Shown here piece after piece: positions 12,548 to 24,200 of a DNA stretch of 64,000 nt. Positions within the stretch are counted from its first letter, which is position 1, and each line of letters begins with the position of its first letter. The stretch comes from Cyclina sinensis (taxonomy: Eukaryota; Mollusca; Bivalvia; Venerida; Veneridae). The DNA is taken from NCBI GenBank assembly GCA_012932295.1, contig JAAONU010000018.1, positions 7,436,828 through 7,500,827 on the forward strand, written 5' to 3'. A model generated the notes under the pieces. The model ran no database searches and was not told the DNA's origin. It saw only the letters and a list, made by a program, of their open reading frames with translations. The position numbers and the translations under genes are program-made.

Positions 12548-15500
12548 TTATTTATAATCATGCTTTCAGTTTGCCCTTGTACTTAGAATTATTGACTGAC
12601 TTCGGGTAATATTTCGTTATATATCATTCACACTTACATAACTTTAAAGAAAACAGAATAATCTTAATTTTAGGGTATAGCTCTACAAGCAACTTTTACT
12701 GATTAGATCTTCATTAATGTTATTGTAGTTCTTGTTTTTCTTGATGATAGTGATGATAGCGTTGACGAAAATTTGCTACCATTTTAATAGAAAACTTTCG
12801 TTTTTTGCTTGACTAGAAAGAAATAAAAATTATTTTAAATTCTTTTGGAGTTTTAACATTCTCTGTTACGCAATTTTTACTTTTGCAAGCAAACTGCTGG
12901 ATCAAAACTGATTAAGACTGAAGCTGTTAAAATATCTTTATTTACTTTATGCAGGGTTGGTAATGTACAGGTTAAAATGATACATGTCTTGTGATAAAAA
13001 GTTATAAGTAAGTGTAATAAGTTAATAAAATTATCTTATCTTATCTCTTATCTTGTGATAATAGAACAACAAACAAACAAACAGAGAAACAAACTGAAAT
13101 GTCAAACAAGAAATGAGAGCGTATTGTGACACACTTATGAAGATACATCTCAATACATTTATATTGTTGACTATGATAAATATTGCACATTGGTTATTAT
13201 GCTTAATATCATTTAGTGTTAAAACAGTTTTAGAATGGTTTTCAGTTATTGAAGCTGGTGACATATTTCTGATTAAGTGACAACATGATTCAAGACTGAC
13301 AATGAAAGTTATTCATACATAGTGATCCTCCGGCATGTTGACACTGAAACGGATAATATTACTAACACCAATGTTTCATTAGTCGTTAAAATCCTGGGTG
13401 TCGATTTATTTAGACAAACTCTTTAAAAATTCTCTTGTCAGAAAACATAAAGCTGGGACTTCTTAAATTTCTTGTGTAGCTTTTATCAAGTGAACCTCTA
13501 TCATATTTGTTCAGTTTATGTCCTCGAGGTATTATTAGTTTTACCAAGGGGGTCACATGCTTTTACAAGGTTTTATATAGGTAAACCTTTAAAACTCTTC
13601 TTGTCTGACACCACAGGGCAAAGAGATCGCTCATTTGACACGAAATATTGCCTATTCGACCTCTACCACGAATGTTCTTTTTTTTTTATTCTCCACCCAG
13701 AGGTCAGATGTTTGACATAGAATTGCATACACAAACTCTAAAAAAAGGATTATCAGAAACCATAAGGCTGGTTTATTCTTTAATTCTCCGTGGGAGAGTG
13801 GGTCATTTTTATACAAAAGGAAAATCAATTTGAAACCACAAGGCCTAGAGTTTTAAATTTTTGGACGAAACATTGTCAAAAAAACTTATACCAAATTTGT
13901 TCAAAGATTTTTCTCCCCATCTCCATCCCGAGGTTATACATATTTTTATATGGACAAATGCTCCTTGTCAGACACAGTAAGACTGAGACTAAACTGCAAA
14001 TGTCTACCAAGTTTGTTAAAAGCATTCCCCTTGTATCATATTTGTCTCAACAAATTACAAAGACATATGAGAATCCTTTAAAGTCTGTTTTCATAAACCA
14101 AACAGCATACAGTACGTGTGGAACGTTGCAATATTCGAAAAATATTTTTATGTCATATAATTTTATATTTATATTTTAAATTTTTCATTTGCGTTGAAAA
14201 AAAAATTTTATGTGATATAATTTTATAGATTTATATTATAATACTTTTCATTTATGTTGTAAAAAATAAATATTTATATCGTAAAATTCAGCATTTATAT
14301 TGCATAAAATTGTTTATGATCTATATATTTTTTTTTTGAAACGCAAATATTTATATGGTAAAAAATATCTATGTGGTATAAATTGAAAGAAAAATTTATA
14401 TTCAATAATATGGCATCATGGGATATACTAATAACGTTTGTAACGAACGATTTCATTGGACCACCTGTCTAATTTTACATCTCCATTGGCGCCGCCATTT
14501 TATTCCATACATCCAATGAGACACATCGGTACAAAATGACCTCTGCATAAAATTCTGTATCCAACAATGCAATTATAGCATATGAATCGGCTTTTTATTG
14601 AATATAAATGAAAAATTATAGCATATGAATAACAAAATATTGAATATAAATGGGGAAAAAAATATTGTATGTCAATGAAAAATTATTGCATTTAAATAAG
14701 AAAATATTGAATATGAATGAAAAAATATTACATATGAATACGAAAATATCGAACATAAATGAAACATTTCTTGAATATAAATGAGAAAATACTGCATATA
14801 AATGAACAATTATTGCATATAAATAAGAAAATATAGAATATAAATGAAAAAATATCGCATATAAATGAGTAAATATGGCATATAAATGAAAAATATCGCA
14901 ATTAAAATAGAAAATATAGACTATAAATGGACATTTATTACATTTGAATAAGAAAATATGGAATATAAATAAATGTATAGAATACAAATGAAATTTAGCG
15001 AATATTGCAACGCTTGACACGTCATGGGCATGCTGTATTTTAGTTCTTTATTATCTTATTAATTATATTCACAAGTTGTACAAACTGTACTTGTCCTTTC
15101 AGCAGATATTCTCAAGTGAGCATTTGAGGACAGTCATGACCCTTTTCTATGAATTATTCTTTGTAGTTTTATTCCAGATAATTTAGTTTTTATTATTTTC
15201 ATTTCCCTGCATAAATGCAAAACCGGATTAAACCGAATTATCTAGCGTATCGAAAATGTTTGATGATTTAACATTTAATTAGTGATTATTTTTGGACAGA
15301 AATAATCATATCTTGTTAATTTACTTTGATTCCAACATTAGTGATGCGAGTTTATTTAGATAAAATAAGGTTTATATGATGAACGTTTACCTTCAAACCA
15401 TTAAGCGCACATAATTATCTTATTTAAAGGTTCTCCAGTTTCAGGTACTGACCGGGCATCTATAATCTATGTCTTACATCTTGTTTTCGTTTAAATAAAC

Positions 15501-18237
15501 AAGTAATTAGTGGCTGATTTAGTTAATAAATGGAATCTCTCTTTTTTTCTTTTATCTGAATCATCAATCAAAACCCGAAGCCACAGTGGTCATAATACAG
15601 CACGGCATGATTTGTGTCTGAATTTCTTTATCAAAAATATTCTCTCTTTCGGAAACAGAGAATTAAGAGTTCTAAATAATATCAAGTTTGATAGACAAAA
15701 CTGTATCAAATAGACTAACACACTTGACTTATTCCATTGCTTTTCGTGTTCTATCTAAAGCCACAATAGTTACCTTGTAACTGAGCTGTTAAACTCTCAT
15801 AAGCACATCTTGCTTTCTTTTAGTTATTGAAACTGCGACTTTGTCCATTATCTAGCTAGGTCCGTAGGCATTAGCTTAACAGTAGTTCTCATAAACTAGT
15901 TAATTCAAACTTTACGAGATTCATGCTTGCATATATTTCTTTCAAATATGATAAAAAGCCATCAGTCATTGCACAAATTTGACAAAAAAGGCTGAAAATA
16001 GTATTAGATTTGTACCTGCGAATTGCAATAGCTGGAGCTGAAATGTGTTGTTTTAAAGCATTTATAAGTGATCAAACTCTTTTGACGTTAAATGTTTTAT
16101 GAATGATATGCTTTTATATACATATAGCAATGACTGCCTCGTTTGACTAATTTTACATTGTTTTATCTGTATATAAAATAAAAAATTACATGGGTATTAA
16201 AATATACATTTGCCTACCGGTTCCTTTTAGATTGCCCTGATAATATAAATGAATTTGGTTTGCAGACTTATTATAATCTTTCATTCGTACTGTCGGATCA
16301 TGGTTATCACTATTCTTCAATCAGTCAGCCAATTTTCACTAAGCACCCCCTCCCCTCTCCATTAAACAATTAACTGATCTGTCTAAACTGAATGATGGGC
16401 AAGTTCATTTTAGATTTTTAGCATTGTAAAGGTTAAAGACACATTCCATACTTCGGATTTTTGCTATTGGTAATGCTCTAAGAGATAAAATCATTAATGC
16501 TGTTAGTATTTTACATGGGATAGGAAGCACTGGTTTGCTTTTATTTGTACAAATCATAAGAAACACATCGGTTTTTTCTCAGTCAAAAAAGGTGCGAAAA
16601 TGTTATAATTCAAGTTCGAGCACCTTTTCGCATAAAATGTACCATGTTTCCTTTCTTTGCATATTCCATTGAACTTGTTATCTAACCAATATCATGTACA
16701 TATCGGCATATCGGTGAAGTATTTGTCAGTAATGAAAATGAAGTGTTACAGCGACAGAGTCAAAATCTTCTTTAAGCCTTTTATCAACACAAAGAAATCA
16801 TGTTACATGTATATAGAAGCTATTTTCATTGTTTTATGCTGTCGCCTTTCAGATAATTTTGTTTGCAAGCTGATCATGTTTGTGCCACTGCTAAGTGTCA
16901 TGGGGGCCATTCTGACAATCGTTGCTATAGCCATAGATCGTTACCGAGTGATTGTAAAACAAAAACATATGTATCGACGAGGAGCTCTCATCAGCATAGC
17001 GTTCATATGGCTGGCGTCAATCCTGGTATCGGCACCGCAACTTTACGAGTATAATGTATATAACGACGTCGATGAGGAGAATTCAAATCTGACCTACAAA
17101 TCTTGTGGTTCCGAGGGTATCGTTGAGAATTTCGAGACAATCTACGCATCATTTGTTTTCGTTTTTGGTTTCTTGGTTCCTCTGCTTATTTTATTTATCT
17201 GCTATACGAAGCTCATTCTTCATGTTTGGAAACACGACAAACGGTTTAGAATGACGCAGATGCGTAACAACTGTGAACCATCTTACGGGACCAACCAAAA
17301 TCCGCACAGACGTAAGAGCAGAATCAATAGAATGCAGTCCTCCAGGATTATCAAAATACTGAGGATGCTTATCTGCATTACGGCAACTTTCGTTGTTCTC
17401 TGGACACCTTATTTTATTATATTTGGGATGACGGTAAAATATTTCACAGATTTTCAGAAAACAATGCAATTATTCTGTCGAACTTACTGCAGTCACTCTA
17501 AGATTTTTCGTGGAGAGAAAATGGATATTTTATGAGTCTGTTATATCATACTGCACAAAGTATTCGCACTTTCCATAAGCTATGATGTTTATTTAAGAAA
17601 GAAATTCTTCTCTGAATATGAAAAAACGTCGTTACTCGCAAAAGAATCTTACAACAGGAAACTCTAATATGACAATTTCCATTCTTTAATATGGTCTTCA
17701 TAATTTTTTATTAACGAAAGCATACTGCAGCAACTTATAGAGGAAAACCGGCACATTAAACGTTTCTAACAGCAGTGTTGAAAGACTCAGTATAATGATA
17801 CAGAACTATAAAAATAAGACTGACATCAGTCGATATTTAAATGAAACGATATGACTATTTTGCTTTTTCAGGAGATAATGGGAGTCGATGACACCTCAAA
17901 CTTCACAGAGTGGCCTCACGTCGTTGGTCGTACAATGACCGTTCTCAGTACAATATCAAACCCAGTAATTTATTTAGCATTCAGCGAAACATTCCGGGAT
18001 GCTGTACGCAAACTTGTGGTATGTAGATCTCAGCACTCCCTTTCTGACACAAGTGGAAGAAGCCAGACTAGGACGAGGAACAATAAGATAAGGCCAGTGA
18101 ATCCTCTTAAAATATCTGATGGACCTCGCGTAAGTTTTGTTCAGACCGAAGGGTCCAGGGTTTCTCTTAATCTGTACAATGGAAACACGCAATTCTTGCA
18201 ACAAAAGCATACACAAGACAAGTCTATCTCATGTTAG
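6854..18237 (+). CDS. Class A (rhodopsin-family) G protein-coupled receptor, orphan, peptide-receptor-like
   Basis: Complete seven-helix receptor of 397 aa in four exons: 6854-6929, 12148-12318, 16853-17433, 17872-18237. All borders are GT-AG and phases (1,1,0) join without a break. The start ATG follows an in-frame TGA at 6830-6832. Exon 1 gives a very short N-terminus and the first half of TM1. Exon 2 completes TM1 with the conserved Asn and carries TM2 with LAASD. Exon 3 has the ECL1/TM3 cysteine (DNFVCKL), the DRY motif (AIDRYRVI), an ECL2 with an NLT glycosylation site and a Cys, a basic third loop, and TM6 with LWTPY. Exon 4 has TM7 with NPVIY, a short helix-8-like stretch and a Ser/Arg-rich tail. 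It should sit in the plasma membrane and couple to G proteins. The sequence suggests a neuropeptide-type receptor, but I cannot name the ligand. Introns 1 (5.2 kb) and 2 (4.5 kb) are filled with transposons and repeats. Confidence 0.9.
6953..7014. repeat. (ATA/ATT)n microsatellite in GPCR intron 1
   Basis: Imperfect trinucleotide run of ATA, ATT and AGT units starting about 25 bp after the exon 1 donor. Confidence 0.85.
7020..8666 (-). mobile_element. Second LINE fragment, antisense in GPCR intron 1
   Basis: Read on the minus strand from 8666 to 7020. It begins in the RT palm at the catalytic motif RLFADDTSLACTAS, continues through WSESWLIDFNPNKTEAI, and after frame breaks shows the C-terminal MYKMHNGISPDYLNDLLP block near 7950-7880. 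The conserved Trp of the ITLWNNL-type motif is a TGA near 7790. A Cys/His cluster (CSCGSGNEDVEHYFFKC) lies at about 7590-7530, and the frame ends at 7333. The 5' part (endonuclease and most RT) is missing, so this is a 5'-truncated, decayed copy. The similarity is to a CR1/Nimb/I-type LINE. A trinucleotide microsatellite abuts the truncation point. Confidence 0.8.
8556..8634. repeat. (ATC/ATT)n microsatellite
   Basis: TCA units run into TAA/ATT units. It lies at the 5' truncation point of the minus-strand LINE fragment. Confidence 0.9.
9240..12072 (+). mobile_element. 5'-truncated L1/Tx1-clade LINE with RT-core deletion
   Basis: Plus-strand RT remnants in several frames. Recognisable blocks are the basic coiled-coil region (9270-9420), SPGSDGLTADFYK (about 9800), NWRPISLLNVDYKI (about 9975), KDQTGFIKGR (about 10070), FSDFQKAFDSIDHQYI (about 10180) and the start of the next block (SVRQG, about 10360). 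The sequence then jumps straight to the post-catalytic FFKWRKLKLTLIGKIT block at about 10410, so the segment that should hold the F/YADD catalytic site is deleted. C-terminal blocks follow to 11802 (TYKHLFWEW). A tail with AATAAA and an A10 run ends at 12057. GAAACATGCTAAGTT (12058-12072) matches GAAACATACTAATTT (9240-9254) at 13 of 15 bases, a plausible target-site duplication. It lies in GPCR intron 1 in the sense direction. Confidence 0.85.
12497..12543. repeat. C17-A30 homopolymer junction
   Basis: A run of 17 C is followed directly by about 30 A, in GPCR intron 2 some 180 bp after the exon 2 donor. Lengths may be imprecise in the assembly. Confidence 0.85.
12544..13388. other. GPCR intron 2, nothing recognised
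   Basis: AT-rich intron sequence. It has a short TTATC run near 13030-13055 but no supportable feature. Confidence 0.4.
13389..14090. repeat. Degenerate tandem noncoding repeat, about four units
   Basis: Phrases recur at 150-200 bp spacing: 'cttgtcagaaaacataaagct', 'cttgtctgacaccacagggc', 'tatcagaaaccataaggct' and 'gaaaccacaaggcctagag'. Each is followed by 'caagtttgttcaaa'-type text and often a C/G-rich patch. This matches a repeat style widespread in bivalve genomes. The short open frames over it look accidental. Confidence 0.6.
14102..15036. mobile_element. MITE-like snapback element with opposed minisatellites
   Basis: Terminal inverted repeats: 14102-14137 and 14999-15036 share ACAGCAT at the outer end and ACGTGT....CGTTGCAATATTCG inside (21 of 24 over the inner part). 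The right half (about 14597-14990) is an array of roughly 24-bp units of the form AAAATATYGCATATAAATGA. The left half (about 14140-14400) holds the same kind of unit in reverse complement, CATTTATATTGTAAAA. A non-repetitive centre (14400-14590) separates them. No transposase is present. It lies in GPCR intron 2. No clear target-site duplication was found. Confidence 0.75.
15037..16852. other. Rest of GPCR intron 2
   Basis: Nothing supportable apart from a small hairpin-like pair around 16580-16630 (AAGGTGCGAAAA against GCACCTTTTCGC). The polypyrimidine tract and AG before exon 3 are at 16840-16852. Confidence 0.4.
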
Positions 18238-18528
18238 CAATGTCATGAGAACAAACGTGGGATTTTTTACCATGCCCGCGCATTTATCGTACTTTGTTTT
18301 TGTATTAAGTTATTGTGATAACCGTTAGGTATCAGTGCAATAGGTGTAATTGTTATAATCGTGTTCGAAAATCATTTTACGAATACTTTTAGTTATATTT
18401 TAGATATGTGTAATTCGGTTATAGGTTGTTGACGGAAACTCATCAACTTTAATGCCAGGCAGGTATGCATAGGTCAAAGAGAAATTGTACACATATTTTC
18501 TGCATATTTTCTGTTCTTGAGATATTGG

Positions 18529-18558
18529 AATAAAGAAACAATTATCGTCTTGAATAAA
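18529..18558 (+). promoter_or_regulatory. Polyadenylation signals of the GPCR gene
   Basis: AATAAA occurs at 18529-18534 and 18553-18558, about 300 bp after the GPCR stop codon. This suits a short 3' UTR. Confidence 0.6.
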
Positions 18559-18769
18559 TAATTCGTATCGTTGTTGACTATTTAATTCGTCTTCATTGAA
18601 GTGGTTTTGGTGGTGTGTATAGATTTTATATTCTTTAAACTCATGTCAAGTCGGCCAAATACCATAATTGTTCTTGGTGAAAATTTGAAGATCACGTCAT
18701 TTATTGTTGACGTTATACTGAATTCTTTACAGTATAGAATTTTTAACTTTTTTTTCTCTAATATTATTT

Positions 18770-19640
18770 TAATAAATGTTTTTTTACTTCACCAGACGTT
18801 TTTACGTTTTAGAAGAGGTCAAAGGTCAAATGAAAATATTAATTTCTTTTTGTTGGCGCTGTATCTTGCTTATGCTTTAAAGTATTATGCTTAGTGGTCA
18901 GAGGATTTTGAAATTGTTGTGCCCCCTTGTGGTGAGGTCGACTTAGTCGCTGCTTTTCATTTTTTGTGGTTTGGTGTATGTGCGTCCGTCAGTCCGTGTG
19001 TCTGTCTAGATTTGTCCGGTCTATATCTTGCTCATTCTTTGAAGGAATACAAAATAGTTTGATACAAATGTTCACCATGACGGGATGGTGTGTCACACGC
19101 AAAACCCAGGTCCGCCGCTCAAAGGTCAAGGTCACACTTGGAGGGTCAGCTCAATACCCGTGTCGGGAGCATAACTTCTACATGCGTGGCGGGATTTTAA
19201 TACAACTTGGGACAAATGTTCTCCATAATGAGGCGGAGTGTCGTGCGAAAAATTCAGAGTGTGTGGTAAAGGTCAAGGGATTTCTTCAGGGTCAAAGATC
19301 AAATTACAAATTAAAACATTCATTTGTGAGTATATTTCTTTATACATGGATGGATTTTTATATAAGTTATAATAAATGTTCTCCATAGTGAGTTGACTTG
19401 TCTCGCGCGAAATGAAGGTCAAAGTCACAAGAGGTCAGAGATCAAATAAAAGTATCAAAATGTTCAAATAACATGAATTGAGTTTTTTAGGCACAAATGT
19501 TCATCATGAGACTTCGTGTCATGCACATAAACCAGGTCACCGGGTCAGAGGTCAAGGTCATCTAAGATGATGCAATGTCAAGATTTTGCCTTGAGTATAA
19601 AGAGGATGTGCTGCGCACATCTCACCTATGTATACATCTC
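18770..19640. repeat. Dispersed repeat with GGTCAAGGTCA motifs
   Basis: The motif AGGTCAAAGGTCA / GGTCAAGGTCAC appears at about 18815, 19120, 19270, 19430 and 19550. The phrase 'acaaatgttc(a/t)ccat' recurs at about 19065, 19215, 19375 and 19495, giving a 120-160 bp period. This resembles a high-copy molluscan repeat. The longest open frame here (18966-19388) lies wholly inside it and I do not treat it as a gene. The motif also resembles nuclear-receptor half-sites (AGGTCA). Confidence 0.65.
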
Positions 19641-21039
19641 TCTCCTTGATCTGAAGCTTATAGGTTCAGGTTTGAATTAAGACGAGCGGTCTCAACATTC
19701 TGCCCGTGGGCATGTCTTGTTTTAAACATATCTTTTAGACAGGACTTATACATTATATTTTCTTCAACAAATTACCAGTATCAAATCACAAACTAAAAGC
19801 AAACGAAATTGTCATTTGGAAACTGTTTTGAAATTGGCGGCCAAAAGTATATGAATTATATATAATTATATTACATATATTTTATCTTAATCAATAATTG
19901 TTGTCTAGTGTTTATTGATATTGTAAACATCAGTGAAAAAATGTACTTGTATACAAATAATTTCGTATCTTAGAACAACCTTTAAATAGCAGAGAAAGCA
20001 TATTTCATCAACATATCAATTTTGTACCTTAGTCATGACCATTGTCATGAGAACGGTATAATTCGAATATAGTTTTCGATTTGTTTAATTTCATTTAAGT
20101 TAATTTATTGAACGTTTTAAGAGACTGAATAATACTGGTGAATAAATCACGTTATAATTACGTGGAATACAGAGTTATATGGTGTTTGCTGATAGCCTTT
20201 GTAATCTGTAATAAATACGCTTAAATATTCAAAAAAATAAATAGTCATTATTATTTTCATCCGGCGTGGTGAGATGGTACAGTCGTTTTGCGATTGAAAT
20301 GTTTGATTTTTACTTTTTTTAGTAGGTAAAATTATTATTAATGATAATACTATTTGATAAATATCATTCCAATACTCTAGACGACGAAACTGAAAATTTA
20401 TGAATGCTATTGGATGGTTGCTTATTTTATTGGAACGTCCGTAGACCTTCTTATTGGCATAAGGGCCTTAATTGAAGCCACTAAAAGGCATAATAGCACA
20501 AATCTTGGATATAATTACTTTTCATATGATTTCTCCAACAAATAACAAAATATTTTATAAGATAATCCGACCGGATTACCTTTGTTATGCATTGACAGTG
20601 CTAAATTATCACTACTTTTGGCCTCATGACATAGTATGACTCAAGTTTGAGAGCTTGATAAAATGACCAATCAAACACTGGTCTATTTTTCCCATGCATG
20701 CGAACTAATATAAACCGAAACATTTTATGTACACTCTTGTTTCGTTCAATGCTCGAAACAGCTTAATAAAGGCAAAGATAGTTTAACACTTGACATACAT
20801 AACTGCGAGTTTGAAAAAGTCTCAAGATAGCTATCTTAATGATTTTATCTAATTACTCGAAGCTTTAACAGCATATCCTCGTTTATATTAGTGGCTTATT
20901 TTAGCCGTGGGAGTGCAAAACACGATTTTCATTAGCAATTTGCGTTTTTCTTTTAATGAAAATTATAGCAAGATACATTATCAGTGATAAAAATAAGCGT
21001 AAAAAGACGTTTACAATATTATGGTTGCGTGACAAATAA
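19641..21039. other. Intergenic, nothing recognised
   Basis: AT-rich spacer between the GPCR and the convergent sulfatase gene, with no supportable feature. Confidence 0.4.
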
Positions 21040-21045
21040 TTTATT
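21040..21045 (-). promoter_or_regulatory. Candidate polyadenylation signal of the sulfatase gene
   Basis: AATAAA on the minus strand, about 200 bp after the stop codon at 21249. Confidence 0.45.
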
Positions 21046-21248
21046 GATTTAACTGTTTTCTGATACGGGTCATTTGGTTAACAAAGCAACGTATGTGATA
21101 TCGCATGCTTATTACCGCGCTTATAAATAAATGCATATTCGTACATTGAATCATTCTTAAACTTATGTACAGTTTTCGTTAGTCCGTCTAAACGTCTTTC
21201 TGTATTTATACACATTTTACTGTATCATTTCATCTAATAAGCTGGAGG

Positions 21249-24200
21249 TCACACATTGAATGTTATATCTCTGTCGAAACAACTCATGAATGAGTTCAGA
21301 GCCAGCGTTCCACCTTCTGTAACTATATCGCCTGTTGCGATTGCTGTAAGCGCACTTCTCTTCTGCACTAGTATGTCTTTCCAAAGTGCTTCAGATGTTA
21401 TTATCTTTATATCCCAACGTTTTGGTTGTTTGTTTCTTACAATGGCTACGCCATTTCGAAGCTGGATAAAGTGACTTGACAAAGGGTCGTTTAGTTCAAT
21501 GAACAAAGTCTCATTTCTGTCTGCGCAGTCTTCTGGTCTAAATAGTGTTGAGAAAACTGATACTGCAAAGTCTATAGGAAATTCGCTGACAAATGCTTCT
21601 TTGGATTGTACAGGAGTTTTGAATTTTAAATCAGTTGCTTCTTCGAGTGCAGAAGTAAGATAATAGTTTCTACCATTAACACTTATTTGTCGTGATCCAA
21701 GTGCAGTAAGCGCTTGAATTTTGACATCTTTGGCATCTTTGTTACCCGGATCAACGCGTAGTATGTAAGAAGAAAGTTCAAGCGCCCACTGAAAATCTTC
21801 TGACTTTAAAGCGTCTATAGCACTACTGACTAGTCTTTCGGTTCCTACTAAGGCAACCATTCTTTCTGCTTTTTCTGTGCGAGTAAGAGGATCTAGTTCT
21901 ACAGGATCTCCACTAAACCATCCTTCATAATCTGTAAAAACAGACTTAGCCGACCATTTAACTGTTCCGTAAAATTCTTTAAGATAAGGATTTTTTAACA
22001 ACTGCTTTGGTAAGTGTATCATATTGCTTATTTCATCTGGGTGATAACCATAATTGATTAGCCTGACCGACTGATCATGTACATATTGTATTGCATCTCT
22101 GTACTCAGTGAGAAGTTTCATAACAGTATCCTTGCCTATAACAGGTCTGGTATGGCTAGGAACCAGTTTGTCAGGCTCTAAATCAATCATCTTGTCCATT
22201 GATTCGACCCACTGCATAAGTTGTCGGGATCTTGTTCCCCGAATGGCATAGAGATTTGGAAATGCTTTGTACAGATCGTCTGCGCAGAGGAAAGCTTCTT
22301 GGTCGGGCACCCAAACGCCAATCTGGTCATCTGTTTCACCAGGTATATGGATGATTTTCAGATTTATACCTGTAATTCAAAGAATCGCTGTAATTTAAAT
22401 TACCGCTGTCATTAAAAGTGGCAAAAAGCCCGAACAAAAACAGAAAAAAACAAGAACAAAGAACAAGCAGATTTTGTTCATGTGAACCTCTATATTTTGT
22501 TTGGAATCCTGTCATGTTATAACTTGTACGCAACTAGTCAACGGCTTTTTATGTTAGCTAAATTATACCTGCTAAGGTGGTGTCAATTTGCGACCCTTCA
22601 ATAAATTTGTTTGGATACAAGAATCCATTGGTCATTCCTTCTTTGCCAATATTAAGTTTGAAGCCGATTCCAGCGGAGAGTTCCGGTAGAAATACACCAA
22701 ACTGTCTCATCGCTCGAACGTAGAGTGCAACATTTGGACCATTAAAATTCAGTTGGAACGCTTTCAGTATTGACCTGTGCGCCCATATATTAGGCCTTAT
22801 CTTTTCGTCTTCTGCAAACGCCTAAAAATATATCATTTCATCGTTATTCAAACTTCTGTATATAATGAACTTTAATACTACGTTAGGGGAAGATTTCTAA
22901 GCTATTTTTTTTTAAATAGCCTATATAAACTCGACAACCAGAATTTGTAATTAAAAGTACAAGTCTAACGGATAATGTCAAAGAAGAACGACTTGCCAAT
23001 GTCATTTTACTAAATTTGAACAAGGTATTTGAACAAGGTATTTGAACAAGGTATAACTTTGTCAGGCTTCAGGGATTCTTACCTTCGCTCCGTAAGTGTG
23101 ATCTGCATGATTATGTGTGTAGATTATATCAGTGATAGGCTTGTTCGTGATTTTTCGGAACTCGTTAAAGATCTCTTTAGCAGCTTCGTAACTTTCCGTG
23201 ACGTCAACGATTATTACGCCGTCAGTGCCGATTATCATAATAGAATTAGCCAGAGCATAGCCAATAGCCACATAGATATTGTCCGTGACCTACAAAAAAT
23301 CAAACAAGGATAACAGCAAAAAAAAAATCAAGGGTTTTGTACGGAACGTTACAATACATGTGGAAAATAAAAATATAAAAAGTTAAATAAAATGTCAACA
23401 TTTAGTGGACTAAAATAATTGTTTATTTGATTATACTTACAATTAATACAAATACTGTTAAGACTGTTTCCGCACATTATCATCAGCCACATACTGAGTG
23501 GAACAGGAAAGGCCATAAAGACAATGCTTCATGTCATGTGACGTGGGCTGAGTTATTATCCAAAAAAAATTTCGAAAACGACTTTTTCATAAAGATTTGT
23601 TCGCATATTAGCGTTCTAAGTGTTCCAGTATACAATCCAATCAACAGAAGTTTATAAATGAAATTATCGCAGACGTTTTCGCCTAGAGAGACAACTTTTG
23701 ACGTATACTGTTTTTCCAGAAAAAAGTACACCCGTCCCTAGTTATCATTTTATAAATGAGGTTTTCACCGGGGTAGTAGAAACGCCTGGGACTTGTAATC
23801 AAGGGTCGCGAGGTCGATTTTAAAAGAAGGGCATTGATGAAATTATCCAAGAAATTTGGCACCACAGGTACATCAGTGATATAAATAATTAGAAAAGACT
23901 AGAGCATTTCGCAATCAGAAGTAAGAACAAAACCTTCTGCGACTAAATTAACAAATCATGTGTTATTGTTTGCCTATGTAACCCCCATCAAACCGAATGT
24001 CTTGTCTTAACTAAAAGGGAATCGTTACAAACTTCAAACATTACCTACAGTCCTACACGTTTTAATATGTACACTGTATACTTAAGTGTTTCAATGATCA
24101 TATTTGTGTGTTGTCTAATATTCATAGTTTTAAACTTTGAACTTAAGCTTGTTAATCAACCATTATATTAAGCTTGTGATGACTGGAGGTTTAAAGTGAA

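Noticed and set aside
13472..14179. Several overlapping plus-strand frames of 60-130 codons
   Set aside because: They coincide with the degenerate tandem noncoding repeat; repeated phrases explain the open frames.
14616..15020. 134-codon minus-strand frame rich in Phe, Ile and Tyr
   Set aside because: It is the translation of the 24-bp AT-rich minisatellite inside the MITE-like element.
18966..19388. 140-codon plus-strand frame
   Set aside because: It falls wholly inside the GGTCAAGGTCA dispersed repeat and shows no domain.
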